Shown piece after piece: positions 54,156 to 62,853 of a DNA stretch of 64,000 bases. Both the position numbers and the translations under genes were made by a program. The DNA lies in the NCBI GenBank assembly GCA_026003475.1, contig BPHJ01000001.1, positions 991,189 to 1,055,188 on the forward strand, given 5' to 3'. Position 1 is the first letter of the stretch, and each line of letters starts with the position of its first letter. Source of the stretch: Candidatus Kapaibacterium sp. (GTDB lineage: Bacteria; Bacteroidota; Ignavibacteria; Kapaibacteriales; NICIL-2). The notes beneath the pieces are model-generated. The model was not told the DNA's origin, searched no databases, and worked only from the letters and a program-made list of their open reading frames with translations.

Positions 54156-54981
54156 GGACCCGGGACCGGAGTGATTCAACGTCAGTAAGCGCGTGCCAGA
54201 GAGTGCGTAGTTGGGCGTGGAGTGCGACATTGTGAACGCGGATATACTCGATGGGAGCATCAACGAGCAACGCGTGCATCAATGCCGTCGCTTGATCACG
54301 ATCACTTGGTTGCTCTATCCCCGTGATCGCACCAAGAAAGCGTTTCCTCGAAACACCCAGCAACAACGGCACACCGAGTGCAGCAAATCGGTCAAGGTGT
54401 GCAAGAAGTTTCAGGTTATGCTCTACTGTCTTCCCGAAGCCAATACCAACGTCGGCGATAATGTGCTGCACACCGTGAGCACGTGCAGATTCAATCCGCT
54501 CCTGAAGAAATGCGAAGACCTCCTCGACCACGTCGAGATAGTGTGGATTCTCTTGCATTGTCTTTGGTGTCCCCTGCATATGCATGAGCACGATAGGTAC
54601 GTTGCGTTCGGCTGCCAGCGGGAACATGGCCGGATCGAATCGCCCTGCGCTGATATCGTTGATCATGGTGGCACCATGATCGAGTGCAGCGCGAGCGACA
54701 GCCGCTTTCGTCGTGTCAATGCTGATCGGTATTGCAGCATTCACGCGACGAATACCATCAATAACGGGCACAACCCGACGAATTTCTTCGACTTCAGGAA
54801 CTCGGTCTGATCCTGGACGCGAGCTTTCGCCGCCGATATCGAGCAAATCGGCTCCGACAGCGATCAGCTCCAACGCATGGGCAATTGCTCGGTCGGGCTC
54901 AACATAGCGTCCACCGTCGCTGAAGGAGTCCGGCGTGACGTTGACAATACCCACGATAGCAGGAAACTGTCGGCGTCTCAC
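54148..54981 (-). CDS. folP: Dihydropteroate synthase
   Basis: 277 residues. It condenses p-aminobenzoate with dihydropterin diphosphate in folate synthesis and is the sulfonamide target. GIVNVTPDSFSDGGRY is the pterin-diphosphate loop, then DIGGESSRPGSD, ATMINDISAGRF, IVLMHMQGTPKTMQ, IADVGIGFGKTVEHN and LLLGVSRKRFLG; the closing HNVALHAQ-type segment is intact. It is coupled to the Lon-N gene by ATGA and overlaps rpe. Confidence 0.96.
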   Translation of the reverse strand: MRRRQFPAIVGIVNVTPDSFSDGGRYVEPDRAIAHALELIAVGADLLDIGGESSRPGSDRVPEVEEIRRVVPVIDGIRRVNAAIPISIDTTKAAVARAALDHGATMINDISAGRFDPAMFPLAAERNVPIVLMHMQGTPKTMQENPHYLDVVEEVFAFLQERIESARAHGVQHIIADVGIGFGKTVEHNLKLLAHLDRFAALGVPLLLGVSRKRFLGAITGIEQPSDRDQATALMHALLVDAPIEYIRVHNVALHAQLRTLWHALTDVESLRSRVHA

Positions 54982-55640
54982 AGTTGCCGATCGGGAGTGA
55001 GATAACCGTCCGTCCGCGCAATGCGGTATAATTCCTCGGCTCGATCAAGTCGAGGAAGGAGTTCTGCCAGATGTTGTGCGATGAACTCCAGCCGTTCGTT
55101 CTCGCTCTGGAGGGAGAGCACCACTTGTTTTTCGACCAGTTTCAGACCAGCTTTCTGCGCCATGAAAAACGATGGCGTCGAGCCTTTGATCTCTGGGATA
55201 GCATCAGTCGGAAGCTTGAGGCGATCAGGATTGGGGAAAACACGCTCAACGAGCGCGTTGTAGAGCGTTACGCAGTGGCGATAGGATTCCAAGCGAGCTG
55301 CACCATCAGGGCGATCCTCGATGTACTCGATTGTCCCGACAAAGTACGGTTTCGACTGGTCATCGAACGATTGGAGAACGTACCGCCGCCTTCCAACGAC
55401 CACAATATCAAGCCGCCCGTCGTCGTACCGGCGTACAATACCTTCAACTTCGGCAGTACACCCGATAAGATGCAGATCACCTTCATCGAGCAGATTGATG
55501 CCGAACGGCAATCTCGACGACAAGCATTCTCCAATTAGCTGGCGATACCGCGGCTCGTAGATATGGAGTGGCAGATATGTGCCGGGAAAGAGCACTACTC
55601 CAAGTGGGAATAATCCGATTTGTTCAACGGCAGTAGCCAT
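54978..55640 (-). CDS. Lon N-terminal (substrate-binding) domain protein
   Basis: 220 residues without the Lon AAA+ or protease parts. IGLFPLGVVLFPGTYLPLHIYEPRYRQLI spans residues 8-36 and is the typical opening of the LonN domain, followed by GCTAEVEGIVRRYDDGRLDIVVVGRRRY. The C-terminal half (about 110-220) is helical with leucine repeats (RLEFIAQHLAELLPRLDRAEEL). Stand-alone LonN proteins are widespread, but their function is not settled; substrate or partner binding is likely. First of a three-gene operon with folP and rpe. The 84 bases upstream to sod hold no obvious promoter or terminator. Confidence 0.9.
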   Translation of the reverse strand: MATAVEQIGLFPLGVVLFPGTYLPLHIYEPRYRQLIGECLSSRLPFGINLLDEGDLHLIGCTAEVEGIVRRYDDGRLDIVVVGRRRYVLQSFDDQSKPYFVGTIEYIEDRPDGAARLESYRHCVTLYNALVERVFPNPDRLKLPTDAIPEIKGSTPSFFMAQKAGLKLVEKQVVLSLQSENERLEFIAQHLAELLPRLDRAEELYRIARTDGYLTPDRQL

Positions 55641-55724
55641 GGCTTCAAAAAATCATGGGTGTGCTCTTCCACTTGCGCAGAGAACCTTCGGCAACGACAC
55701 CGGCGGCTCTATCTGGACGCGGTC

Positions 55725-56351
55725 TTATCGGAGCACGTATCGTTTGTAGCGCTCGTTGATGCGACCCCAGTGCAAATTCGCCAAGAAGTTGTCGATGTAC
55801 CGCGCTCGAGCTGGGCCGTCTTTGTGGTAGTATGCATGCTCGAACACATCACAGGCAATGAGTGGAATGCCACCCCAAATTGCGCCGTAATGGTGCTCAT
55901 CAACGAGTACATTCAGGAGTCGTCCGCTGTAGAGCATATCGTAGGCCAGCACACCCCAGCCCGAGAGTTTTGCTGCGACGGCTGTTGCCTTGAAATCCTC
56001 CTTCCAGGCATCGAGCGAACCAAATTCGCGCTCGATGGCAGCAACAACATCCGGTCCCTGCGAGGGATCACCGTTACCACCGAGGACTTCCCAGTAAACG
56101 TCGTGCAAGAGCGCTCCGGCATGATTCCACGTGAAGCGACGCTTGAGTTCGCCGAATGTGGACCAGTTGCCGTTCGCTGCTGACTTATCAGCAGTTGGAA
56201 GTTCGCTCTCGATTTTGTTGAGAAAGGTAACGTAACCCTTGTGATGGGTGTTGTAGTGCCAATCAGCGGTTTCCGGTGAGATTACACCTTTGAGAAGCTC
56301 TTTTGCTTCCTCATCCGAGTATGGACGTGGATTGAATTTCCATTCTGCCAT
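55725..56351 (-). CDS. Superoxide dismutase, Fe/Mn family
   Basis: 208 residues from ATG 56351, with no signal peptide, so cytoplasmic. Metal ligands by alignment to family motifs: H32 in WHYNTHHKGYV, H83 in LLHDVYWEVL, D168 and H172 in CDVFEHAYY. The second-ligand region NHAGALLHDVYW resembles the longer archaeal-type motif more than the short NHTFYW form of enterobacteria. I cannot decide between Fe, Mn or cambialistic from the sequence. It lies 27 bases after the A-type Fe-S carrier gene and appears to be the last gene of the suf operon, fitting protection of Fe-S clusters from superoxide. Confidence 0.93.
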   Translation of the reverse strand: MAEWKFNPRPYSDEEAKELLKGVISPETADWHYNTHHKGYVTFLNKIESELPTADKSAANGNWSTFGELKRRFTWNHAGALLHDVYWEVLGGNGDPSQGPDVVAAIEREFGSLDAWKEDFKATAVAAKLSGWGVLAYDMLYSGRLLNVLVDEHHYGAIWGGIPLIACDVFEHAYYHKDGPARARYIDNFLANLHWGRINERYKRYVLR

Positions 56352-56378
56352 TGGTACGGAGCAACAGTGGTGGAACAA

Positions 56379-56795
56379 TCATGCAGCAAACGAACTGCCA
56401 CACCCACAGGTGCGCGTCGCATTGGGGTTTTTGAAGGTAAAGCCACGCCCCATGAGCCCATCGCTAAAATCGAGCGTGACTCCCATCAGGTAGAACATGC
56501 TCTTGGGATCAATGAACACGCGGAGACCATCCGCATCGAGAACAATGTCGTTGGCTCGAGGTTCTGCATCAAAGCCGAGAGCATAGGAAAATCCTGAACA
56601 CCCGCCACCACGGACACCCATGCGGAGACCGTAGGTTTCGGGAATGTTGTTCTGCTCTCGAATGCGTTTGATTTCGGCGATTGCCTTCGCGGTGATGGTG
56701 ATATTGTCGCTATCTTCTGCCCCGACAATGCCCGTCGGGATCGAGATGTTACCATCAACGAATACTGCAGTCGCTTCCATTGGTGTTCGATCCAT
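56379..56795 (-). CDS. A-type iron-sulfur carrier (IscA/SufA/ErpA family)
   Basis: 138 residues. The conserved cysteines are C66 in GGGCSGFSY and C130/C132 in TCGCGSSF, the C-x63-C-x-C arrangement that binds an Fe-S cluster for delivery to apoproteins. The N-terminal 30 residues are an extra polar segment before the family core begins at ITITAKAIAEIKRI; ATG 56780 is an alternative start within it. It follows the second cysteine desulfurase by 8 bases and precedes sod. Confidence 0.93.
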   Translation of the reverse strand: MDRTPMEATAVFVDGNISIPTGIVGAEDSDNITITAKAIAEIKRIREQNNIPETYGLRMGVRGGGCSGFSYALGFDAEPRANDIVLDADGLRVFIDPKSMFYLMGVTLDFSDGLMGRGFTFKNPNATRTCGCGSSFAA

Positions 56796-56803
56796 TTGTG
56801 GTA

Positions 56804-57982
56804 CTACATTGCAACGACACGAGCACTGGCTTTCTTGAGCGCTGCTTGGAAATAACCAATTGCTCGCTCAATCTGTTCATGGGTAGTAAAACGACCAACA
56901 CCGATACGAATTGCAGAACGGGCACGTTGTTCTCCGATGCCCATCGCCTCCAGCACATGCGAGATGCGGTGTTCACCGCTGCCACAGGCAGAGACTGTGC
57001 TTACAGCTACATTGCCAAGAAAACTGATAAGGGATTCGGCCTCGATGCCAGGAAAACTTACATTGAGATTTCCCGGTAACCGACGGTCGGCATGGTCGTC
57101 AAGTCGTGGACCATTGACAACAGCTTGTGGGTAGCTCTCAGAGAGAGCAGCCCATAACTGATCGCGCAACTCTTTTAGTCGCCGAGATTCCTGGTCATAC
57201 TCAGCCACAGCGATCTCCAACGCTTTGGCAAGACCGACAATTCCCGGTACGTTGACCGTTCCACTCCGCAGACCGAATTCATGCCCCCCACCGTGAATCA
57301 GCGGCTCAAGGCGAATACGCGGGAATCGCTTCCGTACATAGAGAACTCCACAGCCTTTGGGCCCATAGAACTTGTGTGCAGTAAACGACGCCAAATCCAC
57401 ATTGCACTGATCAACCGAAAAGGGCACCTTCCCGATTGCTTGGGTAGCATCGGTGTGGAAGAGAACCCCACGCTGACGGCAGAGTGCGCCAATTGCGGCA
57501 ATGTCCTGAATAGTGCCGACCTCGTTGTTGGCATGCATGATCGAAACGACAAGAGTATCTGGAGCAAACGATCGCTCCAGTTGCCCCCAATCAATGAACC
57601 CTTCCGAATCAACATCAAGGTATGTCACCCTGTACCCACGGCGTTCTAACCAACGGCAGGTGTCGAGAACGGCATTGTGTTCTGTTTTTGCGGTGATAAT
57701 GTGTCCGCCTTCGTTCTGGAGAGCAATTCCCTTGAGCGCAAGGTTTACCGATTCGGTAGCACCGGACGTGAAGATAATCTCCTGAGGTTCGGCGGCACCG
57801 ATGAGCTCGGCAACCGTGCGGCGTGCTGCCGAGACGGCTGCTTCTGCTTTCCATCCATAGCGGTGCAATGCCGAGGATGGATTGCCGAAATGCTCGAAAA
57901 AATATGGCTCCATCGCATCGCGAACGCGGGGGTCGAGGGGCGTGGTCGCGTGGTAGTCGAGGTAAATACAGTCACTGTCCAT
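56804..57982 (-). CDS. iscS: Cysteine desulfurase, IscS/NifS group
   Basis: 392 residues from ATG 57982, overlapping the Rrf2 gene by 11 bases. A PLP enzyme that takes sulfur from cysteine. IYLDYHATTPLDPRV opens the fold, ATESVN and EHNAVLDTC line the cofactor site, and HTDATQAIGK precedes the PLP lysine K204 in SFTAHKFYGPKG. C333 in STVSACGSGEHR is the persulfide Cys on a long flexible loop, which marks group I (IscS/NifS) as opposed to the SufS group. The operon also encodes a SufS, so two desulfurases of different groups share one transcript. Confidence 0.94.
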   Translation of the reverse strand: MDSDCIYLDYHATTPLDPRVRDAMEPYFFEHFGNPSSALHRYGWKAEAAVSAARRTVAELIGAAEPQEIIFTSGATESVNLALKGIALQNEGGHIITAKTEHNAVLDTCRWLERRGYRVTYLDVDSEGFIDWGQLERSFAPDTLVVSIMHANNEVGTIQDIAAIGALCRQRGVLFHTDATQAIGKVPFSVDQCNVDLASFTAHKFYGPKGCGVLYVRKRFPRIRLEPLIHGGGHEFGLRSGTVNVPGIVGLAKALEIAVAEYDQESRRLKELRDQLWAALSESYPQAVVNGPRLDDHADRRLPGNLNVSFPGIEAESLISFLGNVAVSTVSACGSGEHRISHVLEAMGIGEQRARSAIRIGVGRFTTHEQIERAIGYFQAALKKASARVVAM

Positions 57983-58412
57983 CGGGCAACTCCAACTGCA
58001 CTGGTGGTTGTTCGAGCAAATTTGCAATCGTCGTTGACTCAAATATACGCTCAATCTGCGATTGGAGCGTCACCAGTGGGGAGCGGATCGTGCAGTGTGG
58101 TTCAGCATAACACGGTTGGCTTTCCTGTTCCTCGCATTGCAAAATGTGGACGTGCTGCCCCTCGACGATACGGAGTACATCGGCTAACGTGACCTGCTCT
58201 GGCGATCGCTCGAGGCGAAAACCTCCATGAACGCCATGAATCGCCTGCAGAATACCACCCCGTGCTAAGCTACTGAGCACCTTTGCCACCAATTCCGGGG
58301 AAAGTCCACAGCATTCGGCAATTTCCTTTGAGGATACTACCTCGTCTTGCCGACCTGCCATGTACTGGAGGGCAAAGAGTGCATACTCGACTCGTTTCGT
58401 CAACCGTAGCAT
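57972..58412 (-). CDS. Rrf2-family transcriptional regulator (IscR-like)
   Basis: 146 residues. A winged helix-turn-helix starts at LTKRVEYALFALQYMA, with recognition region SPELVAKVLSSLARGGI and the wing GVHGGFRLERSPEQVTLADVLR. Three cysteines, C93, C101 and C107, form a likely [2Fe-2S] site, as in IscR, where spacing is C92-x5-C98-x5-C104; here the first gap is seven residues. It probably senses cluster status and controls this suf operon from within it. It lies 3 bases after the ferredoxin gene and overlaps iscS. No operator can be placed because the operon's promoter is outside the window. Confidence 0.93.
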   Translation of the reverse strand: MLRLTKRVEYALFALQYMAGRQDEVVSSKEIAECCGLSPELVAKVLSSLARGGILQAIHGVHGGFRLERSPEQVTLADVLRIVEGQHVHILQCEEQESQPCYAEPHCTIRSPLVTLQSQIERIFESTTIANLLEQPPVQLELPDGQ

Positions 58413-58415
58413 TGC

Positions 58416-58715
58416 CTATTGGTCGTAGTCCACACAAACACCATGGACAACAGGATGAGACTGGCATGTTAGGATGTATCCCTCGGCGAGCTCATCCTCG
58501 CTGAGCACGTCGTTTGCGTCCATCGTCACCTGACCGTCGAGCAACTTGGCCCGGCACGTTGCGCAAGTTCCGGAAAGACACGAATACGGCGGATCAAGAT
58601 TGGCGCGAACTGCCGCAACAAGAATCGTTTCGCCTGGATTGACCGTCACGTCGTGTTCGTCACCGTAGAGCCGAACACGCACGACCGTCGGCTCGCTCAA
58701 GTAACCATTCTGCAT
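58416..58715 (-). CDS. [2Fe-2S] ferredoxin, plant type
   Basis: 99 residues from ATG 58715; a longer frame to 58778 would overlap sufT. Cluster ligands C46, C51, C54 and C84 follow the C-x4-C-x2-C-x29-C pattern of plant/PaaE-type ferredoxins, in YSCLSGTCATCRAK and YILTCQSHP. It probably donates electrons, perhaps for sulfur reduction during cluster assembly or to cluster-dependent enzymes. It is embedded in the suf operon between sufT and the Rrf2 gene. Confidence 0.93.
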   Translation of the reverse strand: MQNGYLSEPTVVRVRLYGDEHDVTVNPGETILVAAVRANLDPPYSCLSGTCATCRAKLLDGQVTMDANDVLSEDELAEGYILTCQSHPVVHGVCVDYDQ

Positions 58716-58723
58716 ACCGTTGT

Positions 58724-59041
58724 TCAGAACAGTCCGAGTTCCAACTTCACGTGATCGGGCATCATGCTCATATCCCATGGTGGATCAAACGTAAGTTCAA
58801 CATGCACATCTCGAACCCCGTCGAGCGAACCGACAACCTGCTCAACGTGTTTGGGGAGCGTATCGGCAACGGGGCAATTCGGCGCTGTGACGGTCATCAC
58901 AATCTTTACCGACCCTTCGTCGCTTACCGCGACCTCGTAGACCAGTCCTAAGTCGTAGATGTTGACTGGAATCTCTGGATCGTACACGGTTCGGAGCGCT
59001 TCGATAACACGCTCTTTGAGTTCTTGAGGAGTTACCATCAT
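58724..59041 (-). CDS. sufT: SufT / MIP18-family (DUF59) Fe-S maturation factor
   Basis: 105 residues from ATG 59041, which overlaps the sufU stop as ATGA; the next ATG, 59038, is equally plausible. DPEIPVNIYDLGLVYEV at 21-37 is the DUF59 signature, and TAPNCPVAD carries the conserved Cys56. VRDVHVELTFDPPWD is the second conserved strand. SufT-type proteins help mature Fe-S proteins, mainly under high cluster demand. Related PaaD-like proteins occur in other operons, but the suf context here fixes the assignment. Confidence 0.93.
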   Translation of the reverse strand: MMVTPQELKERVIEALRTVYDPEIPVNIYDLGLVYEVAVSDEGSVKIVMTVTAPNCPVADTLPKHVEQVVGSLDGVRDVHVELTFDPPWDMSMMPDHVKLELGLF

Positions 59042-59508
59042 TCTTCCGTCGAAGTGGTACCGCCACCGTCCAATGCTTGCAAGAGCGTGTGCCATGCCAG
59101 CGTCGCACACTTGATTCGCGTCGGGAATTCACGCACACCGAGCAGGACAACAAGCTTGCCCAAGCCACGGCCATCCACCGATGCAGATGGATCAGAGGTA
59201 ATCGCCTGGTGGAAACGCTCAAAGAGCATGCGGGCATCACCGACGGTTTTGCCTTTGATTTCTTCGGTCATCAACGATGCGGATGCACGACTGATCGCGC
59301 ATCCCTTGCCATCGAAATGAACATCTTCGATCCTACCATCATCGGCTATGCGAAGATAGAGTTCGAGCTGATCACCACATAGCGGGTTGTACCCTTCGGC
59401 AGCGTGCGTATGAGGCTCGAGCTTGCCGAAATTTCGTGGCGAGCGACTGTGGTCGAGGATGACTTCCTGGTAGAGCTGTCGGAGCTGGTCGTCTGCTTGC
59501 ATCACCAT
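59038..59508 (-). CDS. sufU: SufU, zinc-dependent sulfur transfer partner of SufS
   Basis: 156 residues from ATG 59508, overlapping the sufS stop as TGATG; ATG 59502 is an alternative. LYQEVILDHSRSPRNFG opens the fold. Zn and sulfur ligands are C44 and D46 in NPLCGDQ, C70 in GKGCAISRASASLM and C134 in RIKCATLAW. The insertion between the second and third Cys (about 18 residues longer than in IscU) marks SufU, which accepts persulfide from SufS; it is not an IscU scaffold. The SufBCD complex encoded upstream is then the scaffold. Confidence 0.94.
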   Translation of the reverse strand: MVMQADDQLRQLYQEVILDHSRSPRNFGKLEPHTHAAEGYNPLCGDQLELYLRIADDGRIEDVHFDGKGCAISRASASLMTEEIKGKTVGDARMLFERFHQAITSDPSASVDGRGLGKLVVLLGVREFPTRIKCATLAWHTLLQALDGGGTTSTEE

Positions 59509-60752
59509 CACCGTAACAGGGTGAGACACTGCTCGAGCGCACGGACAGCATACTCGATCTCCTCAGGCGTGTTGTAGGCAGCCACCGAAAATCGCGATGA
59601 TGCTGCGATGCTGAAGAAATCCATCAAGGGTTGAGCGCAGTGGTGGCCGGCTCGGAGTGCGATGCCTTCACGATCGAGGATGGTGGCAATATCATGAGGA
59701 TGAACCCCCTCACAAACGAACGAGACAACAGCAGCACGATCGGTTCGCGGACCGAGAATCCGTACACCCTCGATACGCTCAAGAAGCTGAGTGCACTGCT
59801 CAATAAGGTGGCCTTCCCACTGTTCGATCTGCTCTATCCCGATGGATTGCACAAACTCGAGTGCACGTCCCAATCCAACCGCTTCAGCGATCGGGGGCGT
59901 GCCCGCTTCGAACTTGTAGGGCAGGTCGTTGTAAGTTGTTCGCTCAAATGTTACGCGGCGAATCATATCCCCACCGCCTTGGTATGGTGGCATGGACTCA
60001 AGCACTGCACGCTTCCCGTAGAGCACACCAATACCCGTGGGACCATAGACTTTATGCCCGGAAAACACGTAAAAATCACAATCGAGTTTCTGGACATCAA
60101 CTCCGCAGTGGGCGATTGCCTGTGCTCCATCGAGGAGTACCAAAGCCCCTACCTCATGGGCGCGCTCGATGATTGCATCAACAGGCACTATCAACCCAAG
60201 CACGTTCGATACGTGCGCAATCGCAACGATGCGTGTCCGCTCGGTGATGGTATCGAGTGCACGATCGAGCGAAAACGATCCATCCGATTCCAGCGGTATG
60301 ATTCGAAGTTCCGCACCCGTCCGCTGGGCAACAAGCTGCCAGGGCACAATGTTCGAATGGTGCTCGAACGTGCTGAGGACAATCTGATCACCGGCGCGAA
60401 GATTTGCCCCACCCCATGATGCTGCAACGAGATTGATGCTGTCGGTTGTGCCCCGTGTGAACACAACCTCTTCTCGGCCGGCTGCCCCAATGAAGCGACA
60501 GACAATATCGCGCGCATGCTCAAAGGCTGCAGTGGCGCGCTCGCTCAAATAGTGAATTCCCCGATGCACGTTGCTATGGATGGTTGTGTAGTACTCGGTC
60601 ATCGCATCGAGGACACACTGCGGTTTCTGCGTAGTGGCTGCGTTATCGAGGTACACCAGCGGTTTCCCATATGGCGTCTGCTGTAGGATCGGAAATTGCT
60701 GACGCACGCTGGTCACACCGTATGCTGTCTGAACGGAACTATGCGAGTTCAT
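59508..60752 (-). CDS. sufS: Cysteine desulfurase SufS
   Basis: 414 residues from ATG 60752, overlapping sufD by 14 bases. LVYLDNAATTQKP, NVHRGIHYLSERAT and EHHSNIVPWQ are SufS signatures. K234 in FSGHKVYGPTG binds PLP and C372 in LRAGHHCAQPLMDFF is the persulfide Cys on a short loop, typical of group II enzymes that need SufU or SufE. SufU is the next gene. It supplies sulfur to the SufBCD scaffold. Confidence 0.96.
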   Translation of the reverse strand: MNSHSSVQTAYGVTSVRQQFPILQQTPYGKPLVYLDNAATTQKPQCVLDAMTEYYTTIHSNVHRGIHYLSERATAAFEHARDIVCRFIGAAGREEVVFTRGTTDSINLVAASWGGANLRAGDQIVLSTFEHHSNIVPWQLVAQRTGAELRIIPLESDGSFSLDRALDTITERTRIVAIAHVSNVLGLIVPVDAIIERAHEVGALVLLDGAQAIAHCGVDVQKLDCDFYVFSGHKVYGPTGIGVLYGKRAVLESMPPYQGGGDMIRRVTFERTTYNDLPYKFEAGTPPIAEAVGLGRALEFVQSIGIEQIEQWEGHLIEQCTQLLERIEGVRILGPRTDRAAVVSFVCEGVHPHDIATILDREGIALRAGHHCAQPLMDFFSIAASSRFSVAAYNTPEEIEYAVRALEQCLTLLR

Positions 60753-62058
60753 CTGCACCGAGGAGATGTTCAATCTGTGCGTTGATCTCAGTCCGGAGCA
60801 CGTTGAGCGGCACAGTACCAGTGATTTCTTCGGCAAACGCCGTCAGCAGCAATGCTTCGGCTTCCTTCGTGCTGAGTCCGCGGGTGCGGAGGTAGAACAG
60901 TGCCTCGCGGTCAAGCCGACCGACAGTACAGCCATGGGTGCAGCGCACATCGTTGGCAAAAATTTCCAGTTGCGGTTTCGTGTTGATTGTAGCACGGTTG
61001 CTGAGGACAATGTTCCGATTGGCCTGGTAGGCAGACGTTTTCTGCGCATGGGGACGCACTACGATTTTTCCGTTGAAGACCCCTGTCGAACGCCCATCGA
61101 GGATTGCTTTGTAGAGTTCGTTGCTGGTACAGTTTGGGACAGCATGATCAACCGTCGTATGATGATCAACGAGCATCGTCCCATCAGCGATCGTCAGTCC
61201 GTAGAGCTGGGCATCTGCGCCCTCACCTGCCAAGCGAACGACCGGCATATTGCGAATGAACCCACCGCCAATGCTAATCGTCGTCATGTGCAGGCGTGCA
61301 TTGCGCTCCAACTCGATGCAATGGGTTGTGATCGCATGGTTCGTCGCTGGTGCATCCTGCACAAGGATGAGGCGGAGAGTGGAATCTTCTCCTACCCAAC
61401 CTTCGAGGACCTGCTCAAGCAGCACTTGGCCATCGCCAAGCGACCGTTGCACCAACACCAGCGTCAGCGACGACCGACGTCCAAGCTGCAGAAGGTGACG
61501 TTCATGGACGACAACATTTCCATCCCGACCATCAAGCAACGAGACAAGCACGATGGGAGTGCCATATTCGACACCATCTCCAACACGGATTACAGCACCA
61601 TCACGAAGGAACGCTGTATTCCACGCAATGATAGCATCACCCTTGAATGGGGCAAGCTTCCCAAGCTCCGTAAGGAACGACTGATCCATTTCCAGTGCAT
61701 GCCGCAGCGAACCAACAACAGAGGCTGCAGGCGGATGCAACATGCCATTGACGACAAGGGCAGGCTCACCCCAGTGCCGAAACTGTGCGGAGACAGTATC
61801 GGTCATCTGAGCTGCGTCCACCTCCGTTGCAAGGGAAAAATTCTTCGCCAGGAGCGGAAAGAGATTGGTGTACTTCCACTCCTCGTGTCGCACTGTTGGG
61901 ATGCCGAGTCGTTGGAACTCTTCCATCGCTTGCAGGCGCAGTGTTGCAAGGTGCTTACCCTGCTGCCCGTTGAGACGATCGAGAAATTGCCGATGCTCTC
62001 GAACGATGCGTTCGAGGATCGGAGATTGTACAGGCGATTGTGTCGAAACTGTGCTCAT
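60739..62058 (-). CDS. sufD: Fe-S cluster assembly protein SufD
   Basis: 439 residues. The N-terminal helical part includes PTVRHEEWKYTNLFPLL, the conserved HEEWKYT segment of SufD. The central right-handed beta-helix contains GGGFIRNMPVVRLAGEGAD and HHTTVDHAVPNCTSNELYKAIL. The C-terminal FANDVRCTHGCTVGRLDREALFYLRTRGL motif includes the His/Cys region at the SufB-SufD interface where clusters form. Its start overlaps the sufC stop as ATGA. Confidence 0.95.
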   Translation of the reverse strand: MSTVSTQSPVQSPILERIVREHRQFLDRLNGQQGKHLATLRLQAMEEFQRLGIPTVRHEEWKYTNLFPLLAKNFSLATEVDAAQMTDTVSAQFRHWGEPALVVNGMLHPPAASVVGSLRHALEMDQSFLTELGKLAPFKGDAIIAWNTAFLRDGAVIRVGDGVEYGTPIVLVSLLDGRDGNVVVHERHLLQLGRRSSLTLVLVQRSLGDGQVLLEQVLEGWVGEDSTLRLILVQDAPATNHAITTHCIELERNARLHMTTISIGGGFIRNMPVVRLAGEGADAQLYGLTIADGTMLVDHHTTVDHAVPNCTSNELYKAILDGRSTGVFNGKIVVRPHAQKTSAYQANRNIVLSNRATINTKPQLEIFANDVRCTHGCTVGRLDREALFYLRTRGLSTKEAEALLLTAFAEEITGTVPLNVLRTEINAQIEHLLGADELA

Positions 62059-62825
62059 GCTTCAACCTCGGCCTCGTCCTTGATCCAGTCGTACCCTTTC
62101 GCTTCGAGTTCAAGCGCGAGTTCCTTCGTCCCGGACTTGATAATGCGCCCACGGTAGAGCACATGGACAATGTCGGGGACAATGTAGTTGAGCAGTCGTT
62201 GGTAGTGAGTAATCACGACAAATGCTCGGTCTGGTGTGCGAAGAGCGTTGACGCCATCGGCAACAATGCGGAGCGCATCAATATCGAGTCCGGAATCGGT
62301 TTCATCGAGTATCGCCAAGCGTGGCTCCAGCATCGCAAGCTGGAAGATTTCGTTGCGTTTTTTCTCGCCGCCGGAGAAACCTTCGTTGAGTGACCGCGAA
62401 AAGAATGCAGGGTCAATGTTGACCAATGCCGCACGCTCTCGCATCAACTCCATAAATTCCATCGCATCGAGGGGCGACTGGCCGCGATGCTTACGAAGCT
62501 CATTGAGCGCCGTTTTCAAGAATGTTGCCGTCGAGACGCCGGGAATCTCGACCGGATACTGGAACGCCAAAAACAAACCTTCCCGCGCCCGATCTTCGGG
62601 GGAAAGCTCAAGCAAATTCTTCCCATCGAAAAGGACTTCCCCTTCGGTTACTTGGTAGTCCTCGCGTCCGGCAAGCACTGCGGCAAGGGTGCTTTTGCCA
62701 GAACCATTGGGACCCATGATCGCATGAACTTGTCCTGGATAGACCGTCAGATCAACACCGCGGAGAATCTCACGTTCACCAACACGCGCATGAAGGTTTC
62801 GAATTTCCAGAATCGGTTGTATCAT
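62055..62825 (-). CDS. sufC: Fe-S cluster assembly ATPase SufC
   Basis: 256 residues from ATG 62825. An ABC ATPase without a membrane partner: Walker A GPNGSGKSTL near residue 37, Q-loop FLAFQYPVEIPGV, signature motif FSGGEKKRNEI, and Walker B LAILDETDSGLDIDAL. ThitHYQRLL-type switch His is present (VITHYQRLL). It powers conformational change of the SufB-SufD scaffold. It lies 28 bases after sufB and overlaps sufD. Confidence 0.96.
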   Translation of the reverse strand: MIQPILEIRNLHARVGEREILRGVDLTVYPGQVHAIMGPNGSGKSTLAAVLAGREDYQVTEGEVLFDGKNLLELSPEDRAREGLFLAFQYPVEIPGVSTATFLKTALNELRKHRGQSPLDAMEFMELMRERAALVNIDPAFFSRSLNEGFSGGEKKRNEIFQLAMLEPRLAILDETDSGLDIDALRIVADGVNALRTPDRAFVVITHYQRLLNYIVPDIVHVLYRGRIIKSGTKELALELEAKGYDWIKDEAEVEA

Positions 62826-62853
62826 CGGTACAGAGTACAGAAAGGGTGAAACA

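Noticed and set aside
60766-62157. A 463-codon open frame on the plus strand
   Set aside because: It is the exact antisense of sufD and the end of sufC. Its translation is Cys/Arg/His-rich with no recognisable domain, while the minus strand encodes conserved Suf proteins.
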